A DNA stretch of 36,113 nucleotides from Clostridiaceae bacterium (GTDB taxonomy: Bacteria; Bacillota; Clostridia; Saccharofermentanales; DTU023): contig JAAZKT010000015.1 of NCBI GenBank assembly GCA_012799695.1, forward strand, positions 1 to 36,113, read 5' to 3'. Below the pieces are notes generated by a model. It was given only the letters and a program-made list of their open reading frames with translations, searched no databases and was not told where the DNA came from. Of this stretch, positions 6,848 to 16,166 are shown in pieces. A program made the position numbers and the translations under genes. The first letter of the stretch is position 1. Each line of letters opens with the position of its first letter.

Positions 6848-9214
6848 TTAATCGAGACAAACGGGCTCCCCTTCTACCTGCTCACAAAGCCAATGGCGGA
6901 GCATGCCGCGGCGTTCATTCGCCTCATTATTCGCGAGCATCATCTCTAATGTACGCCGTCTCGTAAGGAGAAACAGTCTCTCCTTCGCCCGCGTGACACC
7001 CGTATAGAGGAGATTGCGCGTCAAAAACGCGGGCGCGCCTGCGGGTATGACAAGGATCTCAACCGGGTATTCGGAACCTTGCGATTTATGAATGGTCGTA
7101 GCATAGGCGAGATCGATATCGTCGAGGTCGGCGCCCTCGATCGTCGCAATTTTTTCATCCTCAAAAAGAATTGTCACGCTTTTTCTTGAGAGGCTGATGG
7201 ATTGGACAATGCCCATCTCTCCGTTCACAACACCTGTCCCCTTGATGCCTGTTCGAGGGATCGTCCATTCAAGGTTGTAGTGATTCCTCGTCTGCATCAC
7301 TTTATCGCCCGACGTCAAACGATAACCGTGTGCTTCGATAGAGAAGAAGTCATCGCCACGAGAGAGTTGCTGAAGCGCGCGGTTCAGTTCGATGATGCCG
7401 GCCTTGCCGCGCCTGATCGCCGACAAAACTTGTACGCCGTAAATACCGTCTGTCCCGTAATGATTCGGCAAGACGCTCTGACAAAGTTTTAAGACGCCGT
7501 CGTACATCTCCTGCTCATCGGCGCAATCAATAAAGATGAAATCCGATTTCAGTGACTGATCAAGCACAAGCTCCTCTCCTCTCAAAATGCGGTGCGCATT
7601 CGATACGATGAGCTTGTGTTCTTCCTGACGGTAGATCTGCGTCAGTCGCGTATGCGGCAGAAACGGGGCGGAAAGGATATCGCGCAGCACCTGCCCGGGA
7701 CCGATCGACGGGAGCTGATCGGCGTCCCCGATCAATAATACGCGTGTGCCGGGGCGTATGGCGGACATCAGGTGTGAAAACAAAAACAGGTCGATCATGG
7801 AGCATTCGTCGACGATCAACGTGTCGCCCTCAATCGCCTCGGCCGTCAGCCAGAAGGCGGCATCGGGGATATCATCGTCGCGAACTTGCAGGGAAAGCAA
7901 ACGGTGCAACGTCTGCGCACTCATACCGCAGACTTCTGCCAAACGCCTAGCCGCTCGCCCCGTCGGCGCGCCCAACAAAATTTCCTCGCCGCGTTCTCTT
8001 AAAATGCGGGTCAAAAGCCGTACAATTGTCGTCTTCCCCGTTCCGGGACCTCCTGTCAGAACGGAAATCGGGTGTTTCAGCGCCATGACAATCGCCCGGG
8101 TCTGTTCATCGCCGGGTTCAAAGTCCTCCTCTTGCGCCACCTGCCGGATGGCGCGCTGCGCCTGATCCTCGCTCATAAAATGGTCGCCCGGCGGAGAAAC
8201 GGACGCCAGAAAGCGAAGACGTTGAGCGAGCGACCTCTCGATGACCGCCACATCGGAAAGCGAAACGAGACCGTCAAATGCGCTTTCACATCTAGTCGAT
8301 TGCCGTTCCCCGGTTGATAAACCCGCGACATCCGCCGCAATCACGCCTTCTTCAACGCTCCGATGCAGATGACCTAAGACTTTGACAATCTTCCCTTCTT
8401 TTAGAAGAGTGGCGATCGCATCTTTTATTTTCTCTTCGGAAACATCAAGGCGTTCCGACAGGAAGCTCGCCACGCTGTTTTCGTGGATGACCGTATTGCC
8501 GTTGCGGAAAAGCGACTGGTTCATCGCAAAGAGAACGGCGCCTTTGAGTCTCGACGGATGGTCACCCCTGAACCCCAATTCAACGGCAAGCCGATCGGCC
8601 GTTTGAAAACCGATACCCGGCACGCGCTCGGCAAGGATGAAAGGGTTCTCTTTGATCAGCATCTCCGCCGCCATGCCGAAAATCGCATAGATACGGTGGA
8701 TACGCGCCTGCCCGATGCCGTGCGGTAGTAAAAAGAGTGATAAATCCTGATAGGCGCGGTCGGCCTTGAGCTGTCTGCTGAAACTCTCGGCCTTTGCCGG
8801 TCCGATACCGCGAATCTTGGCGACGCGCTCGGGATATTGGCGCATGACCGTCAACGTGTCATCCCCGAAGGCTTGAACGAGCTTCCTAGCCGTCGCCTCG
8901 CCGATCCCTTTAACAGCTCCGGAAGCGAGATATTTCTCGATGCGGTCGCTTTCATGCGGTTCATCTCTGCTGATCTGTCGCACGGCAATCTGCGGACCAT
9001 ACGTCGGATGATCACGCCAAGAACCTTCACCTGACACCATATCCCCCGCCATGATATACGGCATCACGCCGGTCACCGTCCACTCTTCCCCACGACCTTC
9101 CACGTCCAGAATGGAATAACCATTTTCATCGTTGCGGAAAATGACGCGCGTCACGACACCTGAAAATGAAACAGGTTCACTATTCTTTGAAAAGGACTGC
9201 TGCCGGTCGCGCAT
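6848..9214 (-). CDS. recD2: RecD2-type ATP-dependent DNA helicase
   Basis: A 788-residue SF1B helicase of the RecD2 type, which works without RecBC. In order: an N-terminal OB-like domain (SGVVTRVIFRNDENGYSIL), helix-hairpin-helix repeats (KIRGIGPAKAESF, RVPGIGFQTADRLA), Walker A LTGGPGTGKTT near residue 385, Walker B IVDECSMIDLF near 465, and the C-terminal motif TTIHKSQGSEYP near 710. It should unwind DNA 5' to 3' in repair and fork processing. The length is typical (about 720-850). It follows metK by only 27 bp and lacks a clear close ribosome binding site, with AAAGG about 13 nt upstream. Confidence 0.94.
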   Translation of the reverse strand: MRDRQQSFSKNSEPVSFSGVVTRVIFRNDENGYSILDVEGRGEEWTVTGVMPYIMAGDMVSGEGSWRDHPTYGPQIAVRQISRDEPHESDRIEKYLASGAVKGIGEATARKLVQAFGDDTLTVMRQYPERVAKIRGIGPAKAESFSRQLKADRAYQDLSLFLLPHGIGQARIHRIYAIFGMAAEMLIKENPFILAERVPGIGFQTADRLAVELGFRGDHPSRLKGAVLFAMNQSLFRNGNTVIHENSVASFLSERLDVSEEKIKDAIATLLKEGKIVKVLGHLHRSVEEGVIAADVAGLSTGERQSTRCESAFDGLVSLSDVAVIERSLAQRLRFLASVSPPGDHFMSEDQAQRAIRQVAQEEDFEPGDEQTRAIVMALKHPISVLTGGPGTGKTTIVRLLTRILRERGEEILLGAPTGRAARRLAEVCGMSAQTLHRLLSLQVRDDDIPDAAFWLTAEAIEGDTLIVDECSMIDLFLFSHLMSAIRPGTRVLLIGDADQLPSIGPGQVLRDILSAPFLPHTRLTQIYRQEEHKLIVSNAHRILRGEELVLDQSLKSDFIFIDCADEQEMYDGVLKLCQSVLPNHYGTDGIYGVQVLSAIRRGKAGIIELNRALQQLSRGDDFFSIEAHGYRLTSGDKVMQTRNHYNLEWTIPRTGIKGTGVVNGEMGIVQSISLSRKSVTILFEDEKIATIEGADLDDIDLAYATTIHKSQGSEYPVEILVIPAGAPAFLTRNLLYTGVTRAKERLFLLTRRRTLEMMLANNEANERRGMLRHWLCEQVEGEPVCLD

Positions 9215-9241
9215 AAGAGATTTAACCTTTCACGCCGGATT

Positions 9242-10420
9242 TTAGAATAAATCGACGGCGTCGAGTCGCTCCCACGGCAAGTCGAGCTCCGGACGCCCGA
9301 AATGACCGTAATTGCTCACTTGCGCATAGATCGGTCGCATCAAATCGAAACGCTCGATGATCGCATCGGGGCGAAGGTCGAACTTCGACCGCACGTGCTT
9401 GCTTAGAAACTCATCCGAGTACTTATCGCACGTGCCGTATGTCGTGACAGTCACGGAGACGGGCTTCGAGACGCCGATAATGTATGCAAGCTGGACTTCG
9501 CATTGCGAACAAAGTCCCGAGGCGACCATGTTTTTTGCGATATGGCGCGCCGCGTACGAACCTGTCCGATCAACTTTCGTCGGGTCTTTGCCGGAGAAGG
9601 CGCCGCCGCCGTGATGACCGAATCCGCCATACGTATCGCAGATGATTTTGCGCCCTGTCAGCCCGGTGTCACCTTGCGGACCGCCGATCACGAATCGTCC
9701 GGTAGGATTGATGTATATCTTCGTCTGACTGTCAAACAGATCGCCAGCGAGTATCGGGAAAATGACGTGATCCTCAACTTCGTCGCGCACTTGCTCAAGC
9801 GTCGCCTCCGCATGGTGCTGTGTCGATATTACGACGGCATCGATATGTACGGGGCGATTCCCTTCGTATCGAATGGTCACCTGTGATTTGCCGTCAGGGC
9901 AAAACGACCGCGCCTCGCCGAGTTTTCTCGCTTCCGCCATTTTCCGCGTGAGCCTGTGTGCCAGCGTAATCGGGAGGGGCATGAATTCCGGCGTATCCGA
10001 ATTGGCGAATCCGAACATCATCCCTTGGTCACCGGCACCCAAATGAAACCCTGTTTCACCGGCTCTCTCCTCATAGGAGCAATCAACGCCCATGGCGATA
10101 TCGGACGACTGTTCATCAATCGATGTCAGAACGGCGCACGAATCGGCATCAAAACCGAACTGACTGCCCGTATAGCCGATTCTCCTGATCGTCTCGCGGG
10201 CGATTTGAGGAATATCGACATAGGACGTCGTGGTGATCTCCCCCATCACGAGCACTAATCCCGTCGTCGTCACGGTCTCGCACGCGACGCGCGCGCGAGG
10301 ATCGTGCTCAAGGATCGAATCTAAAACGGCATCGGCGATTTGATCGCATACTTTGTCGGGATGACCTTCCGTCACCGATTCCGATGTAAAGAGCCATGAA
10401 TCATTTGTAGAGTTGAACAT
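9242..10420 (-). CDS. metK: S-adenosylmethionine synthase
   Basis: A 392-residue methionine adenosyltransferase that makes SAM from methionine and ATP in the cytoplasm. Signature motifs are present: [15 protein letters not shown] near the N-terminus (ATP site), [12 protein letters not shown] near residue 120 (methionine/ATP loop) and the glycine-rich [16 protein letters not shown] near residue 270. The full length agrees with the family. Its leader carries a SAM-I riboswitch and an intrinsic terminator, so excess SAM should stop transcription before the gene. It is the first gene of a leftward series with recD2, comFC and the ZIP transporter. Confidence 0.97.
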   Translation of the reverse strand: MFNSTNDSWLFTSESVTEGHPDKVCDQIADAVLDSILEHDPRARVACETVTTTGLVLVMGEITTTSYVDIPQIARETIRRIGYTGSQFGFDADSCAVLTSIDEQSSDIAMGVDCSYEERAGETGFHLGAGDQGMMFGFANSDTPEFMPLPITLAHRLTRKMAEARKLGEARSFCPDGKSQVTIRYEGNRPVHIDAVVISTQHHAEATLEQVRDEVEDHVIFPILAGDLFDSQTKIYINPTGRFVIGGPQGDTGLTGRKIICDTYGGFGHHGGGAFSGKDPTKVDRTGSYAARHIAKNMVASGLCSQCEVQLAYIIGVSKPVSVTVTTYGTCDKYSDEFLSKHVRSKFDLRPDAIIERFDLMRPIYAQVSNYGHFGRPELDLPWERLDAVDLF

Positions 10421-10474
10421 TCTTTTCTCCCGTTCTATTCAATAATTGCGAGCCGGCCGTATCGACCGGTCCAA

Positions 10475-10497
10475 TAAAAAACCTCCCGCGTGGAGGT
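10475..10497 (-). terminator. Intrinsic terminator of the SAM-I riboswitch
   Basis: On the minus strand ACCTCC-ACGCG-GGAGGT forms a 6-bp stem followed by six T. It lies between the SAM aptamer and metK, the usual place for the switchable terminator. Confidence 0.85.
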
Positions 10498-10505
10498 CTT
10501 GAAAG

Positions 10506-10605
10506 CATCATCTCTCAGACCGCTCCGGTCTGCAGGATTTGGCACCGATGCGACGACGCCGGTTGCCGGGCTTCATAGGGCCTGTCCCTCAGCCACTCTT
10601 GATAA
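10506..10605 (-). promoter_or_regulatory. SAM-I (S-box) riboswitch aptamer
   Basis: Read on the minus strand, the leader contains the S-box core: ATCAAGAG at the start of P1, GAGGGACAGGCCCTATGAAG, GCCCGGCAACC, then GGTGCCAAATCCTGCAG and a closing P4/P1 side (GACCGGAGCGGTCTGAGAGATGAT in two pieces). These are the conserved SAM-binding and kink-turn segments. SAM binding is expected to favour the terminator at 10475-10497 and switch metK off. Confidence 0.94.
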
Positions 10606-10626
10606 TCATTGTATTCAGTTTTCAAC

Positions 10627-10635
10627 ATTGTACCA
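10627..10635 (-). promoter_or_regulatory. Possible extended -10 promoter for metK leader
   Basis: On the minus strand TGG-TACAAT matches an extended -10 (TGN-TATAAT). It lies about 25 bp upstream of the aptamer. There is no convincing -35. A second TACAAT closer to the aptamer would start transcription inside P1 and is less likely. Confidence 0.4.
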
Positions 10636-10683
10636 TAGGGAAAAGTAGTCCCGCCTTTTCATACCCGACAAAACAGCTCATCC

Positions 10684-10713
10684 TTGACGGCTCATGACAA
10701 GTTTTTCTATTAC
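10684..10713 (+). promoter_or_regulatory. Candidate promoter of the Tad pilus cluster
   Basis: TTGACG (10684-10689), an 18-bp spacer and TATTAC (10708-10713) lie about 75 bp before the TadZ-like start. The -35 matches 5 of 6 consensus bases and the -10 matches 4 of 6. Confidence 0.42.
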
Positions 10714-10794
10714 AGGACAAACCGGCGCGGCATACGATGAATCGAGCCAACCTAGTCAAGATTGAGCTTTTCGGATGCGCATGAAGGAGTGGAC

Positions 10795-11904
10795 ATGAGA
10801 CCTGTTGTGTTATACATCGACGATCATCGCGATTATCAGTTGCGACTTTCAAGACGCCTACATTCTTTGTCGGGCGGCGCCTATGAGGTCGTCACAATAA
10901 CCGTCAACGATGAACGCGAAATTGGCAGTGCTGTCGATACGTTGGCTCACGAAATACGACGCCGTATCACTGTCTTCCTCTGCCCTGGATACCTCGCGGC
11001 CGAGTCGGTGCTTGACCGTCTCCAAGCATTGACTCTCCTTGCCAATTTGTGTGAGCACGAGAGTGCAAAAGAGATCGAAACACGTTCGAATATCTCTCGT
11101 GGCCATCAAGCGAAAAGAGACCATGACATCCGACGCGATTTCCGTACGGATAACCTTGAAAGACAAAAGACAATAGAAATCCTCTCCATTTCCCGCTTCA
11201 TGAGAACTTCACAAATTGATGCAGTGATACGGCATTACCTCGTGGCAGACAAACCCTCGTATGCGACCGGCAGTAACCGTTCCAACAGTGTCGGTACACA
11301 CCTGTCCTTTTCACATGAGACGGGGACACGCATCACTCGCTACGTAATCGGCAGGGAACAGGCGCTCGGGCATACGGTCATTTATCTGCCGATTAAACCT
11401 CTTTATAAGATCGAACACCGATTTCGCAGAGGTCACGGGCTGACGTTCGGCGATCTCATCTATCGATTCTCCGTAGGTGATATCCCCGAAATCGGTGAAA
11501 TGGGCAAGTGGCTGTATATGCATGAAGATGGCTACTACACATGCTCTCTGCCCGAGCGATCCGATGATCTGATTACGTGCGATATTAATACGTTAAGGCA
11601 GATAACGAATGCATGGTGCGACTATACCCGTACGAGATCTCAGACGACAACGTCATGGATTGACATTGAAGGAATGCCGCTTGGCGATGTTCTCGCGCTC
11701 GCCGTCTTATGTGATTTCGTCTACGTCGACGCTCCCGTCGGAAACTCGGACAAAGAACTGGTCGCTCAGCGTGAGCTTGGACTGTTCTTGGCGAAACTCC
11801 CCAAGGAATGCCGCATTCTTGAACTTCCGCACAGACACCAGCCGCTCAAGGAGATCAATCATATCACTCGCGGCAAGGAGTCAGCCATTGCTTCCGGGTT
11901 ATAA
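10795..11904 (+). CDS. TadZ/CpaE-like pilus localisation protein, ATPase motif lost
   Basis: A 369-residue protein read from ATG 10795 (AAGGAG 5 nt upstream). Residues 1 to about 95 resemble a degenerate response-regulator receiver domain (VVLYIDDHRDYQLRL then a VFLCPGYL strand with no phospho-acceptor aspartate). After a charged linker, residues about 165-360 have the MinD/ParA-like layout of TadZ (GHTVIYLPIKPLYKI, FVYVDAPVGNSDKE). The P-loop position reads SHETGTRITR, so the deviant Walker A lysine and glycines are missing. TadZ proteins place the Tad machine in the cell. It overlaps the tadA start by 17 bp. Recognition rests on context and domain layout more than on identity. Confidence 0.68.
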   Translation: MRPVVLYIDDHRDYQLRLSRRLHSLSGGAYEVVTITVNDEREIGSAVDTLAHEIRRRITVFLCPGYLAAESVLDRLQALTLLANLCEHESAKEIETRSNISRGHQAKRDHDIRRDFRTDNLERQKTIEILSISRFMRTSQIDAVIRHYLVADKPSYATGSNRSNSVGTHLSFSHETGTRITRYVIGREQALGHTVIYLPIKPLYKIEHRFRRGHGLTFGDLIYRFSVGDIPEIGEMGKWLYMHEDGYYTCSLPERSDDLITCDINTLRQITNAWCDYTRTRSQTTTSWIDIEGMPLGDVLALAVLCDFVYVDAPVGNSDKELVAQRELGLFLAKLPKECRILELPHRHQPLKEINHITRGKESAIASGL

Positions 11905-13021
11905 GGAAAAACAGGTATGGATAAGACGGATCGCTTCACGTCTCGAGCCGGGAGCGGAGCCGACAGACGATGAACTGCGACGCATCATCGCGGCAGAGGT
12001 TTCGGTACGGACGCAAGGATCTCATTTGACCGTTCAGGACAAAACGAATTTGATTCGCCATCTTTTTGACGCGATGCGCGGTCTGGACATATTGCAACCG
12101 CTACTCGAAGAGCCGTCCGTCACGGAGATTATGGTCAACTCCCCCTCTCAAATTTATATTGAACGAAACGGCAGACTGGAGAAAACCGATTACTCTTTCG
12201 ACTCACCCGCCCATCTCACACATGTCATCAGTCGCTATTTCGGCCGCGCTAATAAACTTGTACACGAGCGTTCTCCCATCGCCGACATGCGGCTCGCTGA
12301 CGGCTCTCGCGTCCACGCGATTTTGCCGCCCGCGGCACCCGACGGCCCCGTCCTATCCATCAGAAAATTTACAGGGATTATGCCGACGATGGAAGCTCTT
12401 ATCAAAAACAACACGCTGCCTGCCAAGGAAGCGCGTTTCCTGATCGAGTCTGTCATAGCTCGCAAGAATATTTTCATCAGTGGCGGAACGGCGTCCGGTA
12501 AAACAACTTTTTTGAATGCGCTCGCCGCCTTTATCCCGGAGCACGAACGCATTGTGACTGTCGAGGATGCCTCCGAGCTCGATCTTACGGGGAAACACAA
12601 CCTCGTTCGACTGGAAGCGAGGGACTCCGCCGTTGACGGCGGAGGGGAAATTTCTCTTTCCGACCTCATCCACTCTTCATTACGCTTGCGACCTGATCGC
12701 GTTATCGTCGGAGAGGTTCGCGGAACGGAAGCGTATGACATGATCCAAGCGATGCAGACGGGACACCCCGGCTCCATGTCGACTGGGCACGGCAACAGTA
12801 CGATCGAGATGCTCAATCGCCTCTCCCTGTTGCTCATGACCTCCTCACAACTCCCATGGGAAGCGTGCAGAAGAATGGTCGCCTCTTCCATCGATTTAAT
12901 TGTCCACCTTGTTCGCTTGGCCGACGGGCGGCGCCTCGTCCGAGAAATCAGCTCCGTGGCGGGATTCCATGAGGGTGCTTTTCAGCTGAAAACACACTAC
13001 TCGCTACCGTTGGAAGAATAA
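11888..13021 (+). CDS. tadA: TadA/CpaF-type pilus assembly ATPase
   Basis: A 377-residue hexameric secretion ATPase that powers Flp pilus assembly at the membrane. The N-terminal part has the CpaF-type segment EEPSVTEIMVNSPSQIYIE. Walker A is GGTASGKTT at 199-207. The Asp/Walker B region includes RPDRVIVGEVRGTEAYD (near 274), and the His box is TGHGNST (near 299). The start is TTG 11888, because AAGGAG (11875-11880) sits 7 nt before it and no ATG or GTG lies in frame before the conserved region. A longer reading would run far back in another frame of the upstream gene. It overlaps tadZ by 17 bp. Confidence 0.93.
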   Translation: MLPGYKEKQVWIRRIASRLEPGAEPTDDELRRIIAAEVSVRTQGSHLTVQDKTNLIRHLFDAMRGLDILQPLLEEPSVTEIMVNSPSQIYIERNGRLEKTDYSFDSPAHLTHVISRYFGRANKLVHERSPIADMRLADGSRVHAILPPAAPDGPVLSIRKFTGIMPTMEALIKNNTLPAKEARFLIESVIARKNIFISGGTASGKTTFLNALAAFIPEHERIVTVEDASELDLTGKHNLVRLEARDSAVDGGGEISLSDLIHSSLRLRPDRVIVGEVRGTEAYDMIQAMQTGHPGSMSTGHGNSTIEMLNRLSLLLMTSSQLPWEACRRMVASSIDLIVHLVRLADGRRLVREISSVAGFHEGAFQLKTHYSLPLEE

Positions 13022-13064
13022 CATGCGACACCGCCGCCATCATCAGCCTAAGAGAGGAGACATT

Positions 13065-14672
13065 ATGGGAAGAAACGATCATCGCAATAGAAACCGTAAA
13101 GTACAAATAGCGAACGCATCGAGACGAAACGAGATGGCAGCCGACCTCGGCAGGCGTGGAATTGCCGCTATCAAATGGGTTTTGTTCGCCACGATTCCCG
13201 CTCGACTCGCATCCATCGCGTTTCTTGGATCGACACCTTCCGGGTGGTTCGTAACTGTCCCGGGAGCCCTTTTATTGGGGCTCGGACTTGCACGACTCTT
13301 CCATTTACGTGAGAGCAAGATGTTGCTTACCCAATACCAGCATCTCTTGGGATACCTTTCCACGCGTCTGTCCGCAGGTACTCCTCTTGAAGCGGCTCTG
13401 TCGGAATCTATAAAGCCCTTGACGGAGCAGCTGGGAAGACACAATAAGCTCATTCGTTCTCTCCTCCGGCTTAAAAAGAATTTAGAGGCGCAAATGTCGC
13501 TCCATGAGGCGCTCGCATCTTTTACGCGCGAGGTCGGACTACCGGTCTGCACACGCGACATGACCATGCTGACGCTTCTATCGAGATCGGGCGGTCGCAT
13601 CGATGTATTTGTTCGACAAACTCATCACGATCTGTCAGCACAAATCAATATGCAAAGCGAAGTCGCAAACGAGCGCAAGGGTCAAACGAGCGAAGCGGCT
13701 ATATTGTCGGTCATTCCGTTTTTCATGGCTCGTTTCGTTTTCGGCGGAGCCATTTCCTACAGTCGATCCGTGCAACAGGATGGGAACATGTTTCTTCCCC
13801 TCTCCGTCCTCTATCTCCTCTCCATGTTTGCGCTCTTCTTTCTTCTCTTATTGCTCGCGCCGGAAAAGGTTAAGAAAAAAACACGTCGATCCCAAAGACG
13901 AAAGAAGAGGACGAAAAAACTTCCGAAGAACAGGCGCACGGCAACCTTGCTGTCGCGACTCTACCTCGACTGGTTGCCGGGACAGATCGGCATGACGATC
14001 TCATCGTCCGTTCAGTTGCTTGCGGAAGACAAGGAAGACGCGTGGCTTCATTACATGACTCGTAAAGTGAATGATTTAGTGTTCGGGTTTGTGATCGCGA
14101 CTCTCTTCTTACTGTCGGGTCGCGTCTCTCCGTTCATCGTCGCTTTAGCGGTTGTATCCGTCTCCATTGCTCGCGACATCGAAAGCTGTTCAGAAGCGGC
14201 AAAACGACGAGAGAATTATCGTTTCTACTATCCGTCCGCTGTCAATTCTCTCTACATTCTTCTCGAAAGCGGGTTAACTTTTGACCGGGCGCTCCGCATG
14301 GTGGCAAAAGTCAACCTCTCCAACAGACATGATAACGACCCCGTCGCGAACGATCTCAACAAAGCCGTCATTCATCTTGAGACGGGTTGCGACAGTGTAA
14401 TGGCGGCAAATTGGCTCGCCGAGCACTGTCCGTTGCCGGAAGTGCAGGCGGCATTGCGCCTCATGGCGCGATATGAACGTGAAGGCGGAAGAGAAATTTT
14501 GGAACTGATCCGTATGCAGGCGGATCGCGGACGACAACTTTATCGCGATGCGATGCGCGGTCGCGCCGAGCAACGCTCGCTTATGTTCGTCTTTCCGATG
14601 GCGATCGACCTGATCGTGGTCATGGCAACCGTCATTCTCCCCGCCATGACACAAATGGGATTCCTGGTCTAG
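13065..14672 (+). CDS. Fused TadB-TadC pilus platform protein
   Basis: A 535-residue inner-membrane platform protein holding two T2SSF-type modules. The first half has two N-terminal hydrophobic segments, a helical T2SSF domain (ALSESIKPLTEQLG through SRSGGRIDVFVRQ) and a pair of membrane helices near residues 210-265. A very basic linker of about 30 residues (many K and R) follows. The second half has two membrane helices, another T2SSF domain (LYILLESGLTFDRALRMV) and a C-terminal helix. TadB and TadC are normally two proteins of about 300 residues each. The ATG at 13065 has AGGAG 5 nt upstream; ATG 13023, directly after tadA, is the alternative. It should couple TadA to pilin polymerisation. 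Confidence 0.85.
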   Translation: MGRNDHRNRNRKVQIANASRRNEMAADLGRRGIAAIKWVLFATIPARLASIAFLGSTPSGWFVTVPGALLLGLGLARLFHLRESKMLLTQYQHLLGYLSTRLSAGTPLEAALSESIKPLTEQLGRHNKLIRSLLRLKKNLEAQMSLHEALASFTREVGLPVCTRDMTMLTLLSRSGGRIDVFVRQTHHDLSAQINMQSEVANERKGQTSEAAILSVIPFFMARFVFGGAISYSRSVQQDGNMFLPLSVLYLLSMFALFFLLLLLAPEKVKKKTRRSQRRKKRTKKLPKNRRTATLLSRLYLDWLPGQIGMTISSSVQLLAEDKEDAWLHYMTRKVNDLVFGFVIATLFLLSGRVSPFIVALAVVSVSIARDIESCSEAAKRRENYRFYYPSAVNSLYILLESGLTFDRALRMVAKVNLSNRHDNDPVANDLNKAVIHLETGCDSVMAANWLAEHCPLPEVQAALRLMARYEREGGREILELIRMQADRGRQLYRDAMRGRAEQRSLMFVFPMAIDLIVVMATVILPAMTQMGFLV

Positions 14673-14807
14673 GGCCGAAAACATAATCCGTCAATTTTGA
14701 CATGATCGACAGGCGTCTGCATTGAAAAGAAAGCACCTATGACGTGCATCAAGACGACAATAGTAGTACATAAACACAAACGGAGTTCGTGTGAAAGGAG
14801 GTACATC

Positions 14808-14993
14808 ATGAAACGTCTAAAGAGGAATAATATGCCGGAACGAGTCGCATGGAGCGGTTTTGGAACACTCGAGGTCATTATCATCATCGCCGTGCTCATC
14901 ACGGTCGCCCTTCTGTTCCGTGAAAACATCATCGCTTTTGCCAGAAATCTTATCGACAAAGTATTCAGTTCATCAGTCTATGACCAATTATAA
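14808..14993 (+). CDS. Flp1-type type IVb pilin
   Basis: A 61-residue pilin with a strong AAGGAGG site 6 nt before ATG 14808. A short basic leader ends at SGFGTLE, where cleavage after G17 leaves Glu at +5, the class rule for type IV prepilins. A hydrophobic helix (VIIIIAVLITVALLF) and a short basic tail (FARNLIDKVF) follow. This matches the Flp1-like pilins of Clostridia. It is the likely fibre subunit of the Tad pilus. No second flp copy or TadE/TadF pseudopilin is visible in the cluster. Confidence 0.87.
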   Translation: MKRLKRNNMPERVAWSGFGTLEVIIIIAVLITVALLFRENIIAFARNLIDKVFSSSVYDQL

Positions 14994-15006
14994 GTCGGAA
15001 AACAAC

Positions 15007-16158
15007 ATGCAGGAGAGCGTAGAAACATCGATACAGCTGAAAAAGACGGACACACAAGCTGTGTGGATGTTGTACGTTCCGGATTGCGCGCCGTATCCGT
15101 CCATCGACACACTTGCGGATACGGCGCTCCTGCGACACCGCCCGAACGCCGTGGCCCCCATCTCTTGGTTTAGAGCCGATCAAAACTCTTGGCTTTTCAG
15201 TGTACCGCAACGAAAGCAATTGCCGCTGTCGGAGGCGGTCAAATCGATGTCTAGAGATGCGGAGACAGGTTTTAAGGTGCTGTGCAAAACGATGGAGGCC
15301 ATCGAGACGGCAAGCGATCATCTGCTCCCGATCGTCCCCCTTTTGCTCCATCCCGAGTTGATCTTTCTCGAGCAAGGCGACTGTGAACGAGAACATTTCG
15401 ATGTTCAGATCGTTTCGTTACCCCTCATCAATACGCAACAGATACGTAGCGATCAGCAACCCGGATTGATCGAATGGATGGGAGAGGTCTTTCACTGGAA
15501 TGCCTCGTTGGTCATACAATTAGCGGAGTTGTTTCGAAAAGAAGCTTTTTTCGACCTGCTGCTCGAATCGAATACATTATGCGGTGAATCATATCGTCAT
15601 TCAGCGAGTGTTGAGTGTAGCCTTGTGACCCCGCAAAAACTCGATCATTCTCACTCTCCTTCAGTTGAACATCATGAACGGATGGCGAGCGATGAGAGCA
15701 GGGATCCGTCAACGGCAAACGGCTCAACGGGAGAGCGCATCATGTCAAAACTAAAAAGGCTCGGGGAGACTCTTTTCGGCTACCAAAATCACGAAACGAT
15801 CCATGAAGTGACGCAGGAATTGGATCTCTCTTCCGACCAGTTTAAGATTGCTCAGCTCTCCGAAGGCCTGCCGGGCACGCCCGATGAGGAACTCGGACAC
15901 CACGCCTATATCCTAACGGAGGAATTCGTCATCGGAAGAGATATGGGGAAGTCGGATTTTTGGATTGATTCTTTTTCTATCAGCCGCCGACATGCGGTGA
16001 TACGTAGGCGAGCGGGCAGCTATTTCATCGAGGATCTCGGATCGAAAAACGGAACAACGCTAGACGGCATAAAACTGTCAAAACACCGTGAACATCTTTT
16101 GCCGGAAAAATGTAAAATCAGCTTCGCCGATCATGTCTACTATTTTCGATCGGCTTAG
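15007..16158 (+). CDS. DUF6382-like / FHA domain protein of the Tad cluster
   Basis: A 383-residue protein ending in a forkhead-associated domain at about 295-383 (FVIGRDMGKSDFWID, SFSISRRHAVIRR, DLGSKNG), which binds phosphothreonine. Residues 1 to about 190 resemble the DUF6382 region often found with FHA domains in Clostridia (LLLHPELIFLE, then a region ending near residue 190). A low-complexity charged linker sits between the two parts. No membrane helix is seen. FHA proteins are common in Tad clusters and probably link pilus assembly to Ser/Thr kinase signalling. The start is uncertain: ATG 15007 has a weak GGA about 7 nt upstream, and ATG 14980 overlaps the pilin gene. Confidence 0.8.
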   Translation: MQESVETSIQLKKTDTQAVWMLYVPDCAPYPSIDTLADTALLRHRPNAVAPISWFRADQNSWLFSVPQRKQLPLSEAVKSMSRDAETGFKVLCKTMEAIETASDHLLPIVPLLLHPELIFLEQGDCEREHFDVQIVSLPLINTQQIRSDQQPGLIEWMGEVFHWNASLVIQLAELFRKEAFFDLLLESNTLCGESYRHSASVECSLVTPQKLDHSHSPSVEHHERMASDESRDPSTANGSTGERIMSKLKRLGETLFGYQNHETIHEVTQELDLSSDQFKIAQLSEGLPGTPDEELGHHAYILTEEFVIGRDMGKSDFWIDSFSISRRHAVIRRRAGSYFIEDLGSKNGTTLDGIKLSKHREHLLPEKCKISFADHVYYFRSA

Positions 16159-16166
16159 CGTAAACG

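Noticed and set aside
12235-12891. 218-codon open frame on the minus strand
   Set aside because: It is antisense to tadA across its Walker motifs, is rich in S and R and resembles no family.
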